A stretch of 64,000 bases of DNA from assembly GCA_036557665.1 (NCBI GenBank), contig DATBHG010000087.1, forward strand, positions 1 through 64,000, read 5' to 3'. A program made the position numbers and the translations under genes. Under the pieces are notes generated by a model that saw only the letters and a list, made by a program, of their open reading frames with translations, was not told the origin of the DNA and made no database searches. This DNA is from VAZQ01 sp036557665 (GTDB lineage Bacteria; Pseudomonadota; Alphaproteobacteria; Rhizobiales; Xanthobacteraceae). Positions 1 to 8,953 of the stretch are shown here, piece by piece; positions within the stretch are counted from its first letter, which is position 1, and each line of letters opens with the position of its first letter.

Positions 1-1
1 A

Positions 2-334
2 GAACTGCCGAGGCAGCCGTTCGGGGATGGTACGCTGTTCGGGCATCGCCATGGCGAATATGGCAACCCCTATCACGGGCTTGACAGTTGGAAGGCATAT
101 TTCGATGAGCTCCATGCCGAGAGCAGCCCGGAGCACCCGAAGTACATACCGTTCACGATGCATCCGTACATCATCGGTCGGCCCGGTCGAGCCTCGGTCG
201 CGCTGCGCGGAATCATCCAGCACATGAAAAATGCAGGACAAATCTGGTTCCCGACGGGTATCGAGCTGGCCGAGTGGTGCCTCAACAACGTGTTCAAGGC
301 GGAGTGTGAGAAGATTTGCGCTACGGCGAGCTGA
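2..334 (+). CDS. polysaccharide deacetylase family protein, C-terminal part
   Basis: The reading frame is open from the window edge to TGA at 332-334, so only the last ~110 residues are present. The stretch FTMHPYIIGRPGRASVAL followed by a region around IWFPTGIELAEWC resembles the C-terminal end of PuuE/allantoinase-like polysaccharide deacetylases, where the HP-x-IIGRP-x-R motif closes the catalytic barrel. These enzymes hydrolyse C-N bonds in amides or N-acetyl groups. The substrate cannot be deduced because the metal-binding N-terminal half is missing. The next gene follows closely on the same strand and may be co-transcribed. Confidence 0.75.
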   Translation, partial: ELPRQPFGDGTLFGHRHGEYGNPYHGLDSWKAYFDELHAESSPEHPKYIPFTMHPYIIGRPGRASVALRGIIQHMKNAGQIWFPTGIELAEWCLNNVFKAECEKICATAS

Positions 335-370
335 GTGGAGATCACGTTCGACGAATTGCGAGGCAGTGCA

Positions 371-1396
371 ATGGGCCGAGTGCTCCAAAGTTGCGGCGTC
401 CTGATCGCTGCCGCGGCGCTCTCGGTCACCATATTGCCGGCGCAAGCTGACCCCGTTGCCGATTTTTATCGCGGCAAGACTCTCCGCATGCTGATCGGCT
501 ACGGCCCGGGAGGCGGCTACGATATCTACGGTCGGCTCGTGGCCGAGTTCTTGCCCCGCTACCTGCCGGGTAATCCGACCATCATTACCCAGAACATGCC
601 CGGCGCGGGAAGCTTCGTCGCCGCTCGATACATCTACGAGGCCGCGCCGAAGGATGGAACGGTCTTCGGGAGTCTTGCGCAGACGCTGGCGCTTGACAGC
701 ATCACCAACGCCAATGCGAAGATAGATGTCTCGAGGATGCCCTATATCGGCCGCGTGGTGAGCAATATCGATGTCGGTGCGGCACTGCCAAAAGTTGGCA
801 TCAAGTCATTCGACGATGTCCGGAGAAAGCAATACAGCGTCGGCGCCTCCGGCGGCGGCTCCACTACGACATTATACCCCATCGCCTTGAACACCTATGC
901 CGGCGCGCGGTTCAAGCTGGTCCGAGGCTACAGCGGGACGAACGATATTCTGCTGGCGATGGAAAGAGGCGAGGTGGATATTGTCGGTGCGTACGGCCTT
1001 CCCGGAATTCTGGCGAGCCGCCCCGGCTGGGTGCGCAACGGTGAAGCCACGATACTTTACCAGGCTTCGCTGAAAAGACATCGCCTTCTCGCGAACGTCC
1101 CAACTCTTCCGGAACTCGCGCAATCGGAAGAAGGTCAGCAGGTGCTGTACGCCATCGCCAGCACCGCCGAGATTGGTCGTTCCATAATCGGCACGCCGGG
1201 TGTGCCGACTGAGAGGCTCGCGGCTCTGCGAAGCGCATTCCACGCCATGCTCAACGACCCGGCTTTCCTCGAAGCCTGCGAAAAGCGTAACTTGATGGTT
1301 GATGGGGCGGCCGGGGAAGAAATCGATGAGATTGCTCGCGAGACGCTACGCCTGCCGAAGGCAATAGCCGCGAAGATCGGCCAGATGATGCAATAG
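371..1396 (+). CDS. TctC/Bug-type periplasmic solute-binding protein
   Basis: A 341-residue protein with a signal peptide (hydrophobic core at about residues 8-22, likely cleavage after PAQA). The mature start DFYRGKTLRMLIGYGPGGGYD matches the first strand and ligand loop of the tripartite tricarboxylate transporter receptor family, and the NMPGAGS motif that contacts the ligand carboxylate is present. It would bind an organic acid in the periplasm. ATG at 371 is preferred over GTG at 335 because the signal peptide begins there. No TctA/TctB membrane genes are nearby. The upstream deacetylase and the convergent glycerate kinase are its only neighbours. Confidence 0.85.
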   Translation: MGRVLQSCGVLIAAAALSVTILPAQADPVADFYRGKTLRMLIGYGPGGGYDIYGRLVAEFLPRYLPGNPTIITQNMPGAGSFVAARYIYEAAPKDGTVFGSLAQTLALDSITNANAKIDVSRMPYIGRVVSNIDVGAALPKVGIKSFDDVRRKQYSVGASGGGSTTTLYPIALNTYAGARFKLVRGYSGTNDILLAMERGEVDIVGAYGLPGILASRPGWVRNGEATILYQASLKRHRLLANVPTLPELAQSEEGQQVLYAIASTAEIGRSIIGTPGVPTERLAALRSAFHAMLNDPAFLEACEKRNLMVDGAAGEEIDEIARETLRLPKAIAAKIGQMMQ

Positions 1397-1445
1397 CTCA
1401 GGGCCAACGTGCGCTCCCCGCCAAGCGGTTCAGCAACGAGCGCTG

Positions 1446-2720
1446 TCATGAGTTTCCTCCGAGAATCAGGATCGCGCGGAAATCATTGACGTTTGTCCGG
1501 GTCGGGCCCGTGATCACCTGGTCTCCCAGAACCTCGAAAAAACTGTGCGCATCGTTATCCGCCAGGTGCTCTTTCGGGCTGATGCCGAGTTGCGCCGCGC
1601 GAGCGAGCGTGTCGGGCGCAACAATGGCTCCGGCGATTTCCTCGGCACCATCCACACCATCCGTATCGGCTGCCAATGCAAATACGCCTGGCAGTCCTTC
1701 CAGCGTGACAGCAAGAGAAAGGAGGAATTCGACATTGCGCCCGCCCCGTCCTTTCCCTCTCACCGTCACCGTCGTTTCGCCTCCCGACAGTAGGACGAGA
1801 GGTGGCGCTGCCGGCTGGCCATGGATTGCGACCTGGCGCGCAATGCCGGCCATCACCTTGCCGAGCTCCCGGGCTTCTCCTTCCAGCGCATTGCCCAAGA
1901 TCAACGGCAGGACGCCGGCCTTACGCGCAACTTCCGCTGCTGCTTCCAAAGCCAGTTGGGGCGTCGCGACCAAACTGACTGAGGTGTTGACGAGCCGCGG
2001 TGAGCCCGGCTTTGGCGTCTCATCCGCAGCGCGCTCCAGGTGAGCGATTACGGATCGCGGTTCGGAAATCTGATACTTTGTGAGCACAGCGCGCGCATCG
2101 GCGAACGTCGAATTGTCCGCGACGGTGGGCCCGGAGGCGATGTCAGCCGGATCGTCTCCGGGTACATCAGAGATCACGAGCGTCGCGATTCGGGCTGGGA
2201 AGGCAGCTGCCGCGAGCCGGCCGCCCTTGATTGCGCTAAGATGCTTTCGCACGGTATTCATTTCACGGATCGTTGCACCGGATCGCAGGAGCGCGGCATT
2301 GACCGCCTGCTTATCCTGAAAGCTCAATCCTGCGGCCGGCAGGCTAAGCAATGCGGATCCACCGCCCGAGATCAGCGCAAGAACAAGGTCATCGGGTCCC
2401 AACCCCTTCACCATTTCGAGGATGCGTTGAGCGGCACGATGCCCGTTTTCATCGGGCACGGGGTGCGAGGCTTCGACAATCTCGATCCGGTCGCAGGGAA
2501 CGGTGTGGCCGTATCGCGTAATCACGAGTCCGCTGAGCGGCGCCGGCCATGCATTTTCGACGGCCTTGGCCATTGCCGCGGATGCCTTGCCCGCTCCAAT
2601 TACAATTGTCTTGCCTTTCGCAGGCGCAGGCAGATGGGCCGGAATATGACGCCCTGGCGATACGGCGGCGACCGCCGCATCGAACATGCTGCTTAGCAAG
2701 CGGCGTGGTCGGTCGAGCAT
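1446..2720 (-). CDS. ttuD: glycerate 2-kinase (MOFRL/TtuD family)
   Basis: A 424-residue protein with the two-part architecture of the GckA/TtuD family: an N-terminal domain with VIGAGKASAAMAKAVE (residues ~40-56) and LALISGGGSALLSLP (~112-126), and a C-terminal MOFRL domain with LLSGGETTVTVRGKGRGG. Family members phosphorylate D-glycerate to 2-phosphoglycerate, or are annotated as hydroxypyruvate reductases. It lies 33 bp downstream of the tartrate-dehydrogenase-like gene on the same strand, so the pair fits tartrate to oxaloglycolate/glycerate to 2-phosphoglycerate. The symbol is by family and context. The length is normal. Confidence 0.85.
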   Translation of the reverse strand: MLDRPRRLLSSMFDAAVAAVSPGRHIPAHLPAPAKGKTIVIGAGKASAAMAKAVENAWPAPLSGLVITRYGHTVPCDRIEIVEASHPVPDENGHRAAQRILEMVKGLGPDDLVLALISGGGSALLSLPAAGLSFQDKQAVNAALLRSGATIREMNTVRKHLSAIKGGRLAAAAFPARIATLVISDVPGDDPADIASGPTVADNSTFADARAVLTKYQISEPRSVIAHLERAADETPKPGSPRLVNTSVSLVATPQLALEAAAEVARKAGVLPLILGNALEGEARELGKVMAGIARQVAIHGQPAAPPLVLLSGGETTVTVRGKGRGGRNVEFLLSLAVTLEGLPGVFALAADTDGVDGAEEIAGAIVAPDTLARAAQLGISPKEHLADNDAHSFFEVLGDQVITGPTRTNVNDFRAILILGGNS

Positions 2721-2753
2721 CAGGGGGAGCTTTTCTGCGCCTTTAGAGAGGTT

Positions 2754-3830
2754 TTAATCGTTGGCGCTCCGTAAAACCTCACAGACCGCATCGGTGACCT
2801 GTTTGGTCGTTGCCTTGCCGCCGAGGTCCGGCGTGTGCAGCGATTTGTCGACTGTTACCCGCTCGACGGCTTTCATCAACCGGTCAGCTGCGGGCTTTTC
2901 TCCAAGATGTTCCAGCAACATCGCCGCCGTCCAGAACGTGGCCACCGGGTTGGCGATGCCTTTTCCGGTAATGTCGAAAGCCGAGCCATGGATCGGCTCA
3001 AACATCGACGGGGTCTTCCGTTCCGGATTGAGATTTGCGGTCGGCGCGATGCCAAGCGATCCGGCAAGCGCCGCGGCGAGATCGGAGAGAATATCCGCGT
3101 GCAGATTGGTGGCCACGATCGTGTCCAGCGTCTGCGGCCTCATGATCATGCGCATGGTCATGGCATCGACCAGCATCTTGTCCCAGGTCACGTCAGGGAA
3201 GTCCTTCGCTACCTCGGCGGCGATTTCGTCCCACATCACCATCGCATGGCGCTGCGCGTTGCTCTTGGTGACCACCGTCAGCAGCTTGCGCGGTCGAGAT
3301 TGCGCGAGCTTGAACGCAAACCGCATGATCCGGGTCACACCGGGCCGCGTCATGATCGTGACGTCGGAGGCGACCTCCTCGGGCAGACCCTTGTGCACGC
3401 GCCCGCCGACCCCGGAATATTCACCTTCCGAGTTCTCGCGCACGATCACCCAGTCGAGCTCGGGACCGGAGACGTTGCGCAGCGGGCTGGTGATGCCGGG
3501 CAGGATGCGGGTCGGGCGAACGTTGGCGTATTGATCGAGCGGTTGGCAGATCGCGAGACGCAAGCCCCAAAGCGTTATGTGATCGGGGATGTCCGGCGCT
3601 CCGACGGCGCCGAACAGGATGGCGTCGAATTTGCGCAACTGGTCGGCGCCATCTGCCGGCATCATGACGCCATGCTTCTTGTAATAGTCCGACCCCCAGT
3701 CGAAATCCGTGAGCTCCATCTTGAAACCGCCGTCGCGCTCGGCGCAGACGTTCAGAGCCTGCACGCCGGACTTCACGACTTCAGGGCCGATTCCATCGCC
3801 ACCGACGGCGGCGATCTTGTAGGCTTTCAT
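2754..3830 (-). CDS. ttuC: tartrate dehydrogenase/D-malate dehydrogenase-like beta-decarboxylating enzyme
   Basis: A 358-residue member of the isocitrate/isopropylmalate dehydrogenase superfamily. It shows GGDGIGPEV at the N-terminus, the substrate arginines in RPTRILPGITSPLR, the catalytic tyrosine in ENSEGEYSG, the lysine in VVTKSNAQRH, and the metal aspartates in NLHADILSD. The NAD loop is followed by EPIHGSAFDITGKGIANP. This signature is typical of TtuC tartrate dehydrogenases and D-malate dehydrogenases rather than LeuB. ATG at 3830 is preceded by GGGAG. The frame is open 39 codons further upstream, but that part reads as an unrelated transporter relic. Confidence 0.85.
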   Translation of the reverse strand: MKAYKIAAVGGDGIGPEVVKSGVQALNVCAERDGGFKMELTDFDWGSDYYKKHGVMMPADGADQLRKFDAILFGAVGAPDIPDHITLWGLRLAICQPLDQYANVRPTRILPGITSPLRNVSGPELDWVIVRENSEGEYSGVGGRVHKGLPEEVASDVTIMTRPGVTRIMRFAFKLAQSRPRKLLTVVTKSNAQRHAMVMWDEIAAEVAKDFPDVTWDKMLVDAMTMRMIMRPQTLDTIVATNLHADILSDLAAALAGSLGIAPTANLNPERKTPSMFEPIHGSAFDITGKGIANPVATFWTAAMLLEHLGEKPAADRLMKAVERVTVDKSLHTPDLGGKATTKQVTDAVCEVLRSAND

Positions 3831-3849
3831 GGTCGGATCTCCCGTGTTG

Positions 3850-4030
3850 TTCACAGAATGAACCTCAAATGTGAGCAGCGGCCAACGATCGCGCGGGGCG
3901 CGCCGGGGGAGCGCGAAAGGACGAGCGTCAAAAACGGCCGAGAGCACCAGCAGGCCTGCGACGAGGAGGAATCCACTCTTGAAGCTGCCCGTCCAATCCT
4001 TGATTCAGCCGACCATGGGAAGGGATTGTT
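3850..4030 (-). pseudogene. probable relic of an MFS (TtuB/ACS-like) transporter C-terminus
   Basis: On the minus strand just upstream of the tartrate dehydrogenase gene, the frame reads PMVG, a TGA stop, then IKDWTGSFKSGFLLVAG and LLVLSAVF. This strongly resembles the last helix of anion:cation symporters, where the consensus is G-W-I-K-D-x-T-G-S-F; the expected Trp codon TGG has become TGA. Nothing recognisable remains further upstream. In Agrobacterium the order ttuB-ttuC-ttuD is known, so the position fits a decayed tartrate transporter. The call rests on about 30 residues. Confidence 0.4.
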
Positions 4031-4110
4031 TGCCGGGAAATTTACCCGGCACATTTAGAAGTTGCGACGAAAAAATCCATGCAAAAGTCGATATTATCGA
4101 GACTTGTTTG

Positions 4111-4308
4111 TGGCGCGCCGCGGCCGACGAAGATGGGCACTACTCGTTCGCTGTTCCCCTATGATGTCGCAGTCCGCTACGCGCCCCGATCGGGAAGTCT
4201 GCGACGCGCCACGATCTTGCACTACGCCACATCGGCAGCTGTCTTCCCGATTTCGCGGGCTGGTCCGGTTACCCTTCGCAAGCGGCCCTCACGATTAATC
4301 TTAAGAAG
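4111..4308 (+). repeat. dispersed ~200-bp repeat, copy A
   Basis: This stretch aligns over its whole length, at roughly three bases in four, with the minus strand of 10692-10902. Shared blocks include CGACGCGCCACGATCTTGCA against CGACGCCCCGCGATCTTGCA. Both copies keep the same open frame without stops (GAPRPTKMGTTRS and ILHYA...FPIS...GP.TLR), and the one obvious length difference is three bases. It lies in the intergenic space before the ankyrin gene. It could be a decayed mobile element, a structured RNA or a small coding repeat. Confidence 0.6.
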
Positions 4309-4522
4309 GGCTACAGAGAGACATGCCGGCCCCTTGGACGTCCGTCGGTTTGAGGGGTGACTGGAAAAGGGGCCGCAAGAATGCTACGTTCAAGCGCAGC
4401 GCGTCAGGGCGCGTCCCGTCCACGGGAAGGGAACCTCCCACCTGAATGGCCTTGCTGGCGACTAATGACGAGCCTCTTTCCGCCCGTCTCGTGGACAACG
4501 GGCATAACGAAAGAGGTCTATC

Positions 4523-6067
4523 ATGTCCGACGATTCTGCGGGCCACGTAACCAATCGCTTTGTTCGACCGCTTCCGCCTCATCCGAACCTCGAAAAACAG
4601 CAAAAGCTCGCGAAGACGCTGGCGCGCGACTACTGGCGTGGCAAACCTGACGCAGTCGGGCGCGTGCGCGCGTTACACCCGAAGCCTCCGGCACCGGACT
4701 CTTTCACTCTGGGCGATGCCCAAGTCGTGATCGCGCGCGGATACGGGTTCACCGGGTGGCCGCAATTGAAGCGCAAGATCGATTCATTGACGAAGTCACC
4801 GGTCGATCTCTTCAAAGCCGCTGTCGAGGCGGAAGATGTCAATCAGGTGCGGCGGCTGCTCCGCTTACACCACGATTTGGTCTCCAAGATCAACGACCCG
4901 ATGTTTGGCTTCAACCGGCCGGCCGTGCATGTCGCGCGGACCAATCTTGACCTGCTGGACGTCCTGCTCGCTCACGGCGCTGATCTCAACGCGCGGACCA
5001 GCTGGGAAAAGGGCGGGTTCGGCGTGCTGGAGCAGGTGAGGCCTGACGAGGCGGCTCCGCTCATTGCCCGCGGGGCCCGGATCGACGTGTGGGCGGCGGC
5101 CAATCTCGGCATGATGGCGGAGCTCGCAACCTTGATTGCGAGGGGTCCGGCACTCGTCCACGCCAAGGGTGGCGACGGCAAGCGGCCGCTGCACTTCGCC
5201 CGCACGGTCGAGATCGCCCGCTTTCTGATCGAGCGTGGTGCAGAGATCGACGCGCTCGATGATGATCACGATTCGACCCCCGCTCAGCACCTTATCGGCG
5301 ATCACCCGGACGTCGCCAGATTCTTGATCTCGAAGGGTGCCCGCTCGGACCTGCTCTTAGCGGCGGCGCTTGGCGATCTCGCGCTCGTGCGAAGCCATCT
5401 CGATGCAGATCCAGGCTCGATTGCCATGCGGGTCGATCAGGACTGGTTTCCAATGATTGATACCGCTCGCAACGGCGGACATATCTACCAGTGGACGCTG
5501 GGCTTCCACGTCTCGGCGTTCGACATAGCCCGCAAGCGCGGCCACACTGAGGTATTGGAGCTGTTGCTGCAACGAGCAGGTTCGCTTGATCGACTTCTTG
5601 ACGCCCTTTGGTGCGGCGACGATGCGCGCGCCGACGCGGCCCTCGCCGTCGATCCGCACCTCGTGGATCGTGCACCTGACAAGGCTTTGCGCCAGGTTGC
5701 CGATGCGGCCCGCAACAACAACGTTGCGGCCGTGAACGCAATGCTCAGCCGCGGCTTTCCGGTGACGGCGCTGTCACAGCACGGCGCAACGCCTCTGCAT
5801 TGGGCGGCATTCCACGGCAACCCCGACATGCTGGAGGACGTCTTGAAGTACAATCCGCCGATCAACGTGCAAGATCGCCAATTCAAAGTAACTCCGATGG
5901 GCTGGCTGACACATGGCGCGCTCAACCCATGGGGATTCTCGGCCGGACGGCACGGCGAGTGTGCGCGCCTGCTACTCGACGCGGGCGCGCAGGTAGACGA
6001 GGCATCGCTGCCAACCGGTCATGATGCCATTGATCAGGTGCTGCGCGAGCACTTCGTGGACACCTGA
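4523..6067 (+). CDS. ankyrin-repeat protein
   Basis: A 514-residue protein without signal peptide or membrane segment. After an N-terminal region of ~90 residues (EKQQKLAKTLARDYWRGK...), ankyrin-like helices follow from about residue 95 to the end, for example LDLLDVLLAHGADLNAR, EIARFLIERGAEIDALD, GHTEVLELLLQRAGSL and HGATPLHWAAFHGN. Such repeats bind other proteins, so a scaffolding or regulatory role is likely but no partner is visible. ATG at 4523 has AAAGAGG eight bases upstream. It stands alone, with non-coding repeats before it and a convergent TctC gene after it. Confidence 0.85.
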   Translation: MSDDSAGHVTNRFVRPLPPHPNLEKQQKLAKTLARDYWRGKPDAVGRVRALHPKPPAPDSFTLGDAQVVIARGYGFTGWPQLKRKIDSLTKSPVDLFKAAVEAEDVNQVRRLLRLHHDLVSKINDPMFGFNRPAVHVARTNLDLLDVLLAHGADLNARTSWEKGGFGVLEQVRPDEAAPLIARGARIDVWAAANLGMMAELATLIARGPALVHAKGGDGKRPLHFARTVEIARFLIERGAEIDALDDDHDSTPAQHLIGDHPDVARFLISKGARSDLLLAAALGDLALVRSHLDADPGSIAMRVDQDWFPMIDTARNGGHIYQWTLGFHVSAFDIARKRGHTEVLELLLQRAGSLDRLLDALWCGDDARADAALAVDPHLVDRAPDKALRQVADAARNNNVAAVNAMLSRGFPVTALSQHGATPLHWAAFHGNPDMLEDVLKYNPPINVQDRQFKVTPMGWLTHGALNPWGFSAGRHGECARLLLDAGAQVDEASLPTGHDAIDQVLREHFVDT

Positions 6068-6191
6068 AAGCGTCACGTTCGGGCGCCGGCCGCAGCCGGC
6101 CCGCGCGGAGACCTAGAAGACGGCTTTCCGCTACACCAATGACGACGTTGGGCAACACAGAATCTCAGGGGTTACCCGGCTAGTCTCCAGT

Positions 6192-7181
6192 TCACTGCGC
6201 CTGAATGCCCGCCGCTTTGATGATCGGCCACCATTTCTCGATTTCAACCTTCTGGTAGGCGGCGAGCACTTCCGGCGTCTGCCGTTCGCGTGACGGAATT
6301 ACAAAGCCTTGAGCTTCGAGCTTCCGGCGAATGTCTGGATCGTGCAGCGTATTCACAGCCGCACTGTTGAGCTTGGCGATGATGTCTGTCGGCGTATCGC
6401 GAGGGGCAAACAGCGCCGCCCACAATGAAAAGGACAATCCGCGCAGCCCCGCTTCGTCCATTGTTGGAATTTCAGGTGCCGCCGCGATTCGTTTCGGGGA
6501 GGTCAGGCCGAGAGCTTTTACGCTGCCGGCTCGCGCGAACGGCAGTACGGTTGCGGTGTTGGCGAACGTCATGTCGATCCGTCCGGCCACAACGTCCTGC
6601 ACGGCCGGTCCGGCACCGCGATAGGGCACCAAGGTAAATCGCGTGTGGGTTTCCTTTGCCATCAGGATGGCGAGGAGCTGCACTGGGCTGCCGACGCCGA
6701 CGGTCGCCATTGAAGCTTTGTCGGGATTCGCCTTCAGCCAAGCGATGTAGTCCTGCAGATCGCCCGCCGGTGCGCTCTTTTTCGCAACAAACACCAGCGG
6801 AGCCTCGGCGCACAGCGCGATCGGCGCAAAATCCTTCACCACGTCGTAATCGAGCCTATATGTGACAGCGTTGGCAACGTGAGTATTCCAGATCCCCAGC
6901 ACCATCGTATAACCGTCGGGCGCCGCACGAGCGACCCGGCCGGTGCCGATGCTGCCATCCGCACCACCAACATTCTCGACGACGACGGATTGACCGAGTA
7001 CGGTCTGCATCCCCGCGGCGAGAACGCGGCCAAGCACATCCGTCAGTCCGCCGGGTGCGAAGGGTACGATCATCGTGATCGGGCGCGCTGGAAAGGGTTG
7101 CGCCCTTGCGGTGTGCGACATGGCCAGGAGCCCGGCAGCGCCCGCGGCCAGATGCATTAACTCACGGCGCGGAAGTTTCAT
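6192..7181 (-). CDS. TctC/Bug-type periplasmic solute-binding protein
   Basis: A 329-residue protein. The N-terminus MKLPRRELMHLAAGAAGLLA has a twin-arginine-like RR followed by a hydrophobic core, with likely cleavage after ARAQ. The mature part begins PFPARPITMIVPFAPGGLTD, the family's first strand and ligand loop, with the second ligand segment at VVENVGGADGSIGTG. It is an orphan receptor, with no TctA/TctB membrane partners and no co-directional neighbour. The ligand is probably a carboxylate, as in the family, but cannot be named. Confidence 0.88.
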   Translation of the reverse strand: MKLPRRELMHLAAGAAGLLAMSHTARAQPFPARPITMIVPFAPGGLTDVLGRVLAAGMQTVLGQSVVVENVGGADGSIGTGRVARAAPDGYTMVLGIWNTHVANAVTYRLDYDVVKDFAPIALCAEAPLVFVAKKSAPAGDLQDYIAWLKANPDKASMATVGVGSPVQLLAILMAKETHTRFTLVPYRGAGPAVQDVVAGRIDMTFANTATVLPFARAGSVKALGLTSPKRIAAAPEIPTMDEAGLRGLSFSLWAALFAPRDTPTDIIAKLNSAAVNTLHDPDIRRKLEAQGFVIPSRERQTPEVLAAYQKVEIEKWWPIIKAAGIQAQ

Positions 7182-7643
7182 TGGCGTCCTTTTCCCTTAT
7201 GGTCTTTATTGCATTTCAGCCTAAGGTTTGGAACAAGCCTCGCAGCAGATGCAGATCGCGGCGGCGATCCATCTCGGGGCTTCAAGGTGGAGCGTATTCC
7301 AGTAACACCCAACGCGCTCATCAACGTCGCGGGCTGCACCAAGTGGCCGCCGGGCTTCTAAGCGGCGAACACTGCTTGCTACCATCACCATTGCCGGTTG
7401 AGCTGTTCTGCCGGTGCCCATTACCCGACCCGATAAGCTTTCGGGCGGCAGATGACCGCAACGCTCTGAGTTGCGCACTGTGCCGTGGGGATGCCTCGCC
7501 AAGTCTGCGTTGCCGGGGCATTTTGGAGTAGCGTCCCCCTGCGGTTCGCGAAACTTGCCAATGCAGGCGGCAGCCTATAGCTACGGCGGGTTACCCGGCC
7601 CGCCCGATCTGCGGCGGCACATCTCCCGCGCATCGCGCAGGAC
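7182..7643. other. intergenic region with no recognised gene
   Basis: About 460 bases between the divergent TctC gene and tRNA-Arg. Several overlapping frames are open, but none has a plausible ribosome binding site, family resemblance or consistent coding character. It should hold the promoter of the TctC gene (minus strand) and that of the tRNA. No clear promoter hexamers could be assigned. Confidence 0.5.
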
Positions 7644-7720
7644 GCGCCCGTAGCTCAGCTGGATAGAGCACCAGACTACGAATCTGGGGGTCAGGAGTTC
7701 GAATCTCTTCGGGCGCGCCA
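7644..7720 (+). tRNA. tRNA-Arg (anticodon ACG)
   Basis: The 77-base sequence folds as a complete cloverleaf. The acceptor stem pairs GCGCCCG (7644-7650) with CGGGCGC (7710-7716), followed by discriminator G and an encoded CCA at 7718-7720. The D-arm is AGCTCAGCTGGATAGAGC. The anticodon stem CCAGA/TCTGG encloses the loop CTACGAA, giving anticodon ACG, which reads CGU and, after A-to-I editing at the wobble base, CGC and CGA. The T-arm contains TTCGAAT. No integrase or att-like duplication follows it. Confidence 0.97.
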
Positions 7721-8254
7721 CTTCGGTACAAAACTGGTAACGCCAAAAACCGCCGTTTCCGCGCTCGAAGCGGCGACGAGCGTACGCAGGAGTACGCTCT
7801 TCGATCCCATGATGCGAACTTCTTTCGTGTCGCGCGTCAGGGCTTCTGGAACGGCTCGCTGCCGCCGACGCCCGATCTGCAAATAACGGGCACGACCGGG
7901 CGCAGTTCCTACGCCTGGCTTCGCTCGATCTGGCCAACGTGACGTGCTGTGCGGCCGCCAAGGGTTCCGCGCAGCCCTGAACGAGTCCGCACCGAAACTG
8001 CTGCCTCGGCGCTTCGCCTGATTTTTGTCGGATCGCAATCTGGCGAAGCACCGTGCGCGAACGGCGGGTGCCAACCGCCGACCGCACGATGCAAGATAAA
8101 AGGCGCGAGGTGCGCGGCAGTCGGGTGGCAAGGGACGCAGACTATCAAGCACTTCACACGAGGTGCGAAACAACGCGACAGCCTGCCGATTCGTCCAACC
8201 CTTTGAGCCAGCACAAATTCGCGTTGGCAACAGAACTGCACAGGAGTACGAACG
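7721..8254. other. intergenic region with no convincing gene, containing one perfect hairpin
   Basis: About 530 bases between the tRNA and the flavin reductase gene. A minus-strand frame of ~180 codons is open here, but its end is a translation of the tRNA and it matches no known family, so it is not called. The only clear structure is an inverted repeat with eight-base arms GAGCGTAC (7778-7785) and GTACGCTC (7792-7799) around a six-base loop. It has no following T-run, so its role as a tRNA terminator is doubtful. Confidence 0.45.
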
Positions 8255-8935
8255 TCAGATCACATTCGCTTTGCGACGCGGTCGCCCCTCCAATCCGGCT
8301 TGGCGTGCGCTGATGTGGGGTCCTTCGGGAGGCATTGTGAACACGGAATCGACTGTCGTGTAGTCGAAATATCCGAGCCGAGCGAGGGGGCGAATTTTCA
8401 CCACGTCGACCTTGCCATCGGAAGTGATGACATCATCGCGAATGTGTATGCCTACGACACGGCCGACAACCACATGATGAACCTGATCCGGAGCATTGCC
8501 AGGTAGTGCCAGCGAGCAATGGAATCTGCACTCCAGATGCACCGGCGATGCGGCGACGCGCGGCGGCATGATGATGCGAGAGGGGACCATATCGAGGCTG
8601 GCCAGCGCCGCTTCGTCGGTATCGGGCGAGAGGAACTGCGAGGTGATATTGATTGCCTCGCGCAGTTCGTAGGTTGCCATGTTCACCACGAACTCGCCGG
8701 TATCGGTCGCATTTTTGATGCTGTCCTTGCGACGCCCGGTCCCAGGGAAGCAGTTCCCGGAGAACATCACATAGGGCGGATCGTATCCAAGATTGTTGAA
8801 TTGGCTGTACGGCGCGAGATTGACAACGCCGTCCCGGCTGGTGGTCGAAATCCAACCGATCGGCCGCGGGACCACGATCGACTTGTACGGATTGAACGGA
8901 AGACCGTGGTCGTCCTTGTCGGGCTCATAGAACAT
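8255..8935 (-). CDS. flavin reductase family protein (DIM6/NTAB-like)
   Basis: A 226-residue protein of the FMN-binding split-barrel flavin reductase family. Conserved parts are VVPRPIGWISTTSRDGVVNLAPYS (residues ~21-44), which forms the FMN phosphate/isoalloxazine site, and the segment FVVNMATYELREAIN. Such proteins reduce free flavin for two-component monooxygenases or act as small FMN oxidoreductases. It is 18 bp downstream of a TctC gene, itself 32 bp downstream of a MarR gene, so the three probably form one operon. No oxygenase partner is present. Confidence 0.88.
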   Translation of the reverse strand: MFYEPDKDDHGLPFNPYKSIVVPRPIGWISTTSRDGVVNLAPYSQFNNLGYDPPYVMFSGNCFPGTGRRKDSIKNATDTGEFVVNMATYELREAINITSQFLSPDTDEAALASLDMVPSRIIMPPRVAASPVHLECRFHCSLALPGNAPDQVHHVVVGRVVGIHIRDDVITSDGKVDVVKIRPLARLGYFDYTTVDSVFTMPPEGPHISARQAGLEGRPRRKANVI

Positions 8936-8953
8936 CGCCTGCCCTGATTGTTG

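Noticed and set aside
4031..4051. Hairpin TGCCGGG/CCCGGCA as terminator
   Set aside because: Seven-base stem without a T-run, with no gene ending just before it on either strand.
4301..4603. Minus-strand frame of 100 codons before the ankyrin gene
   Set aside because: It overlaps the ankyrin gene's start region and has no recognisable motif or ribosome binding site.
7691..8230. Minus-strand frame of 179 codons next to tRNA-Arg
   Set aside because: It runs into the tRNA itself, ends in the typical translated-tRNA peptide and shows no family similarity or ribosome binding site.
7644..8254. Possible genomic-island attachment site at tRNA-Arg
   Set aside because: No integrase gene and no second copy of the tRNA 3' end were found in the window.
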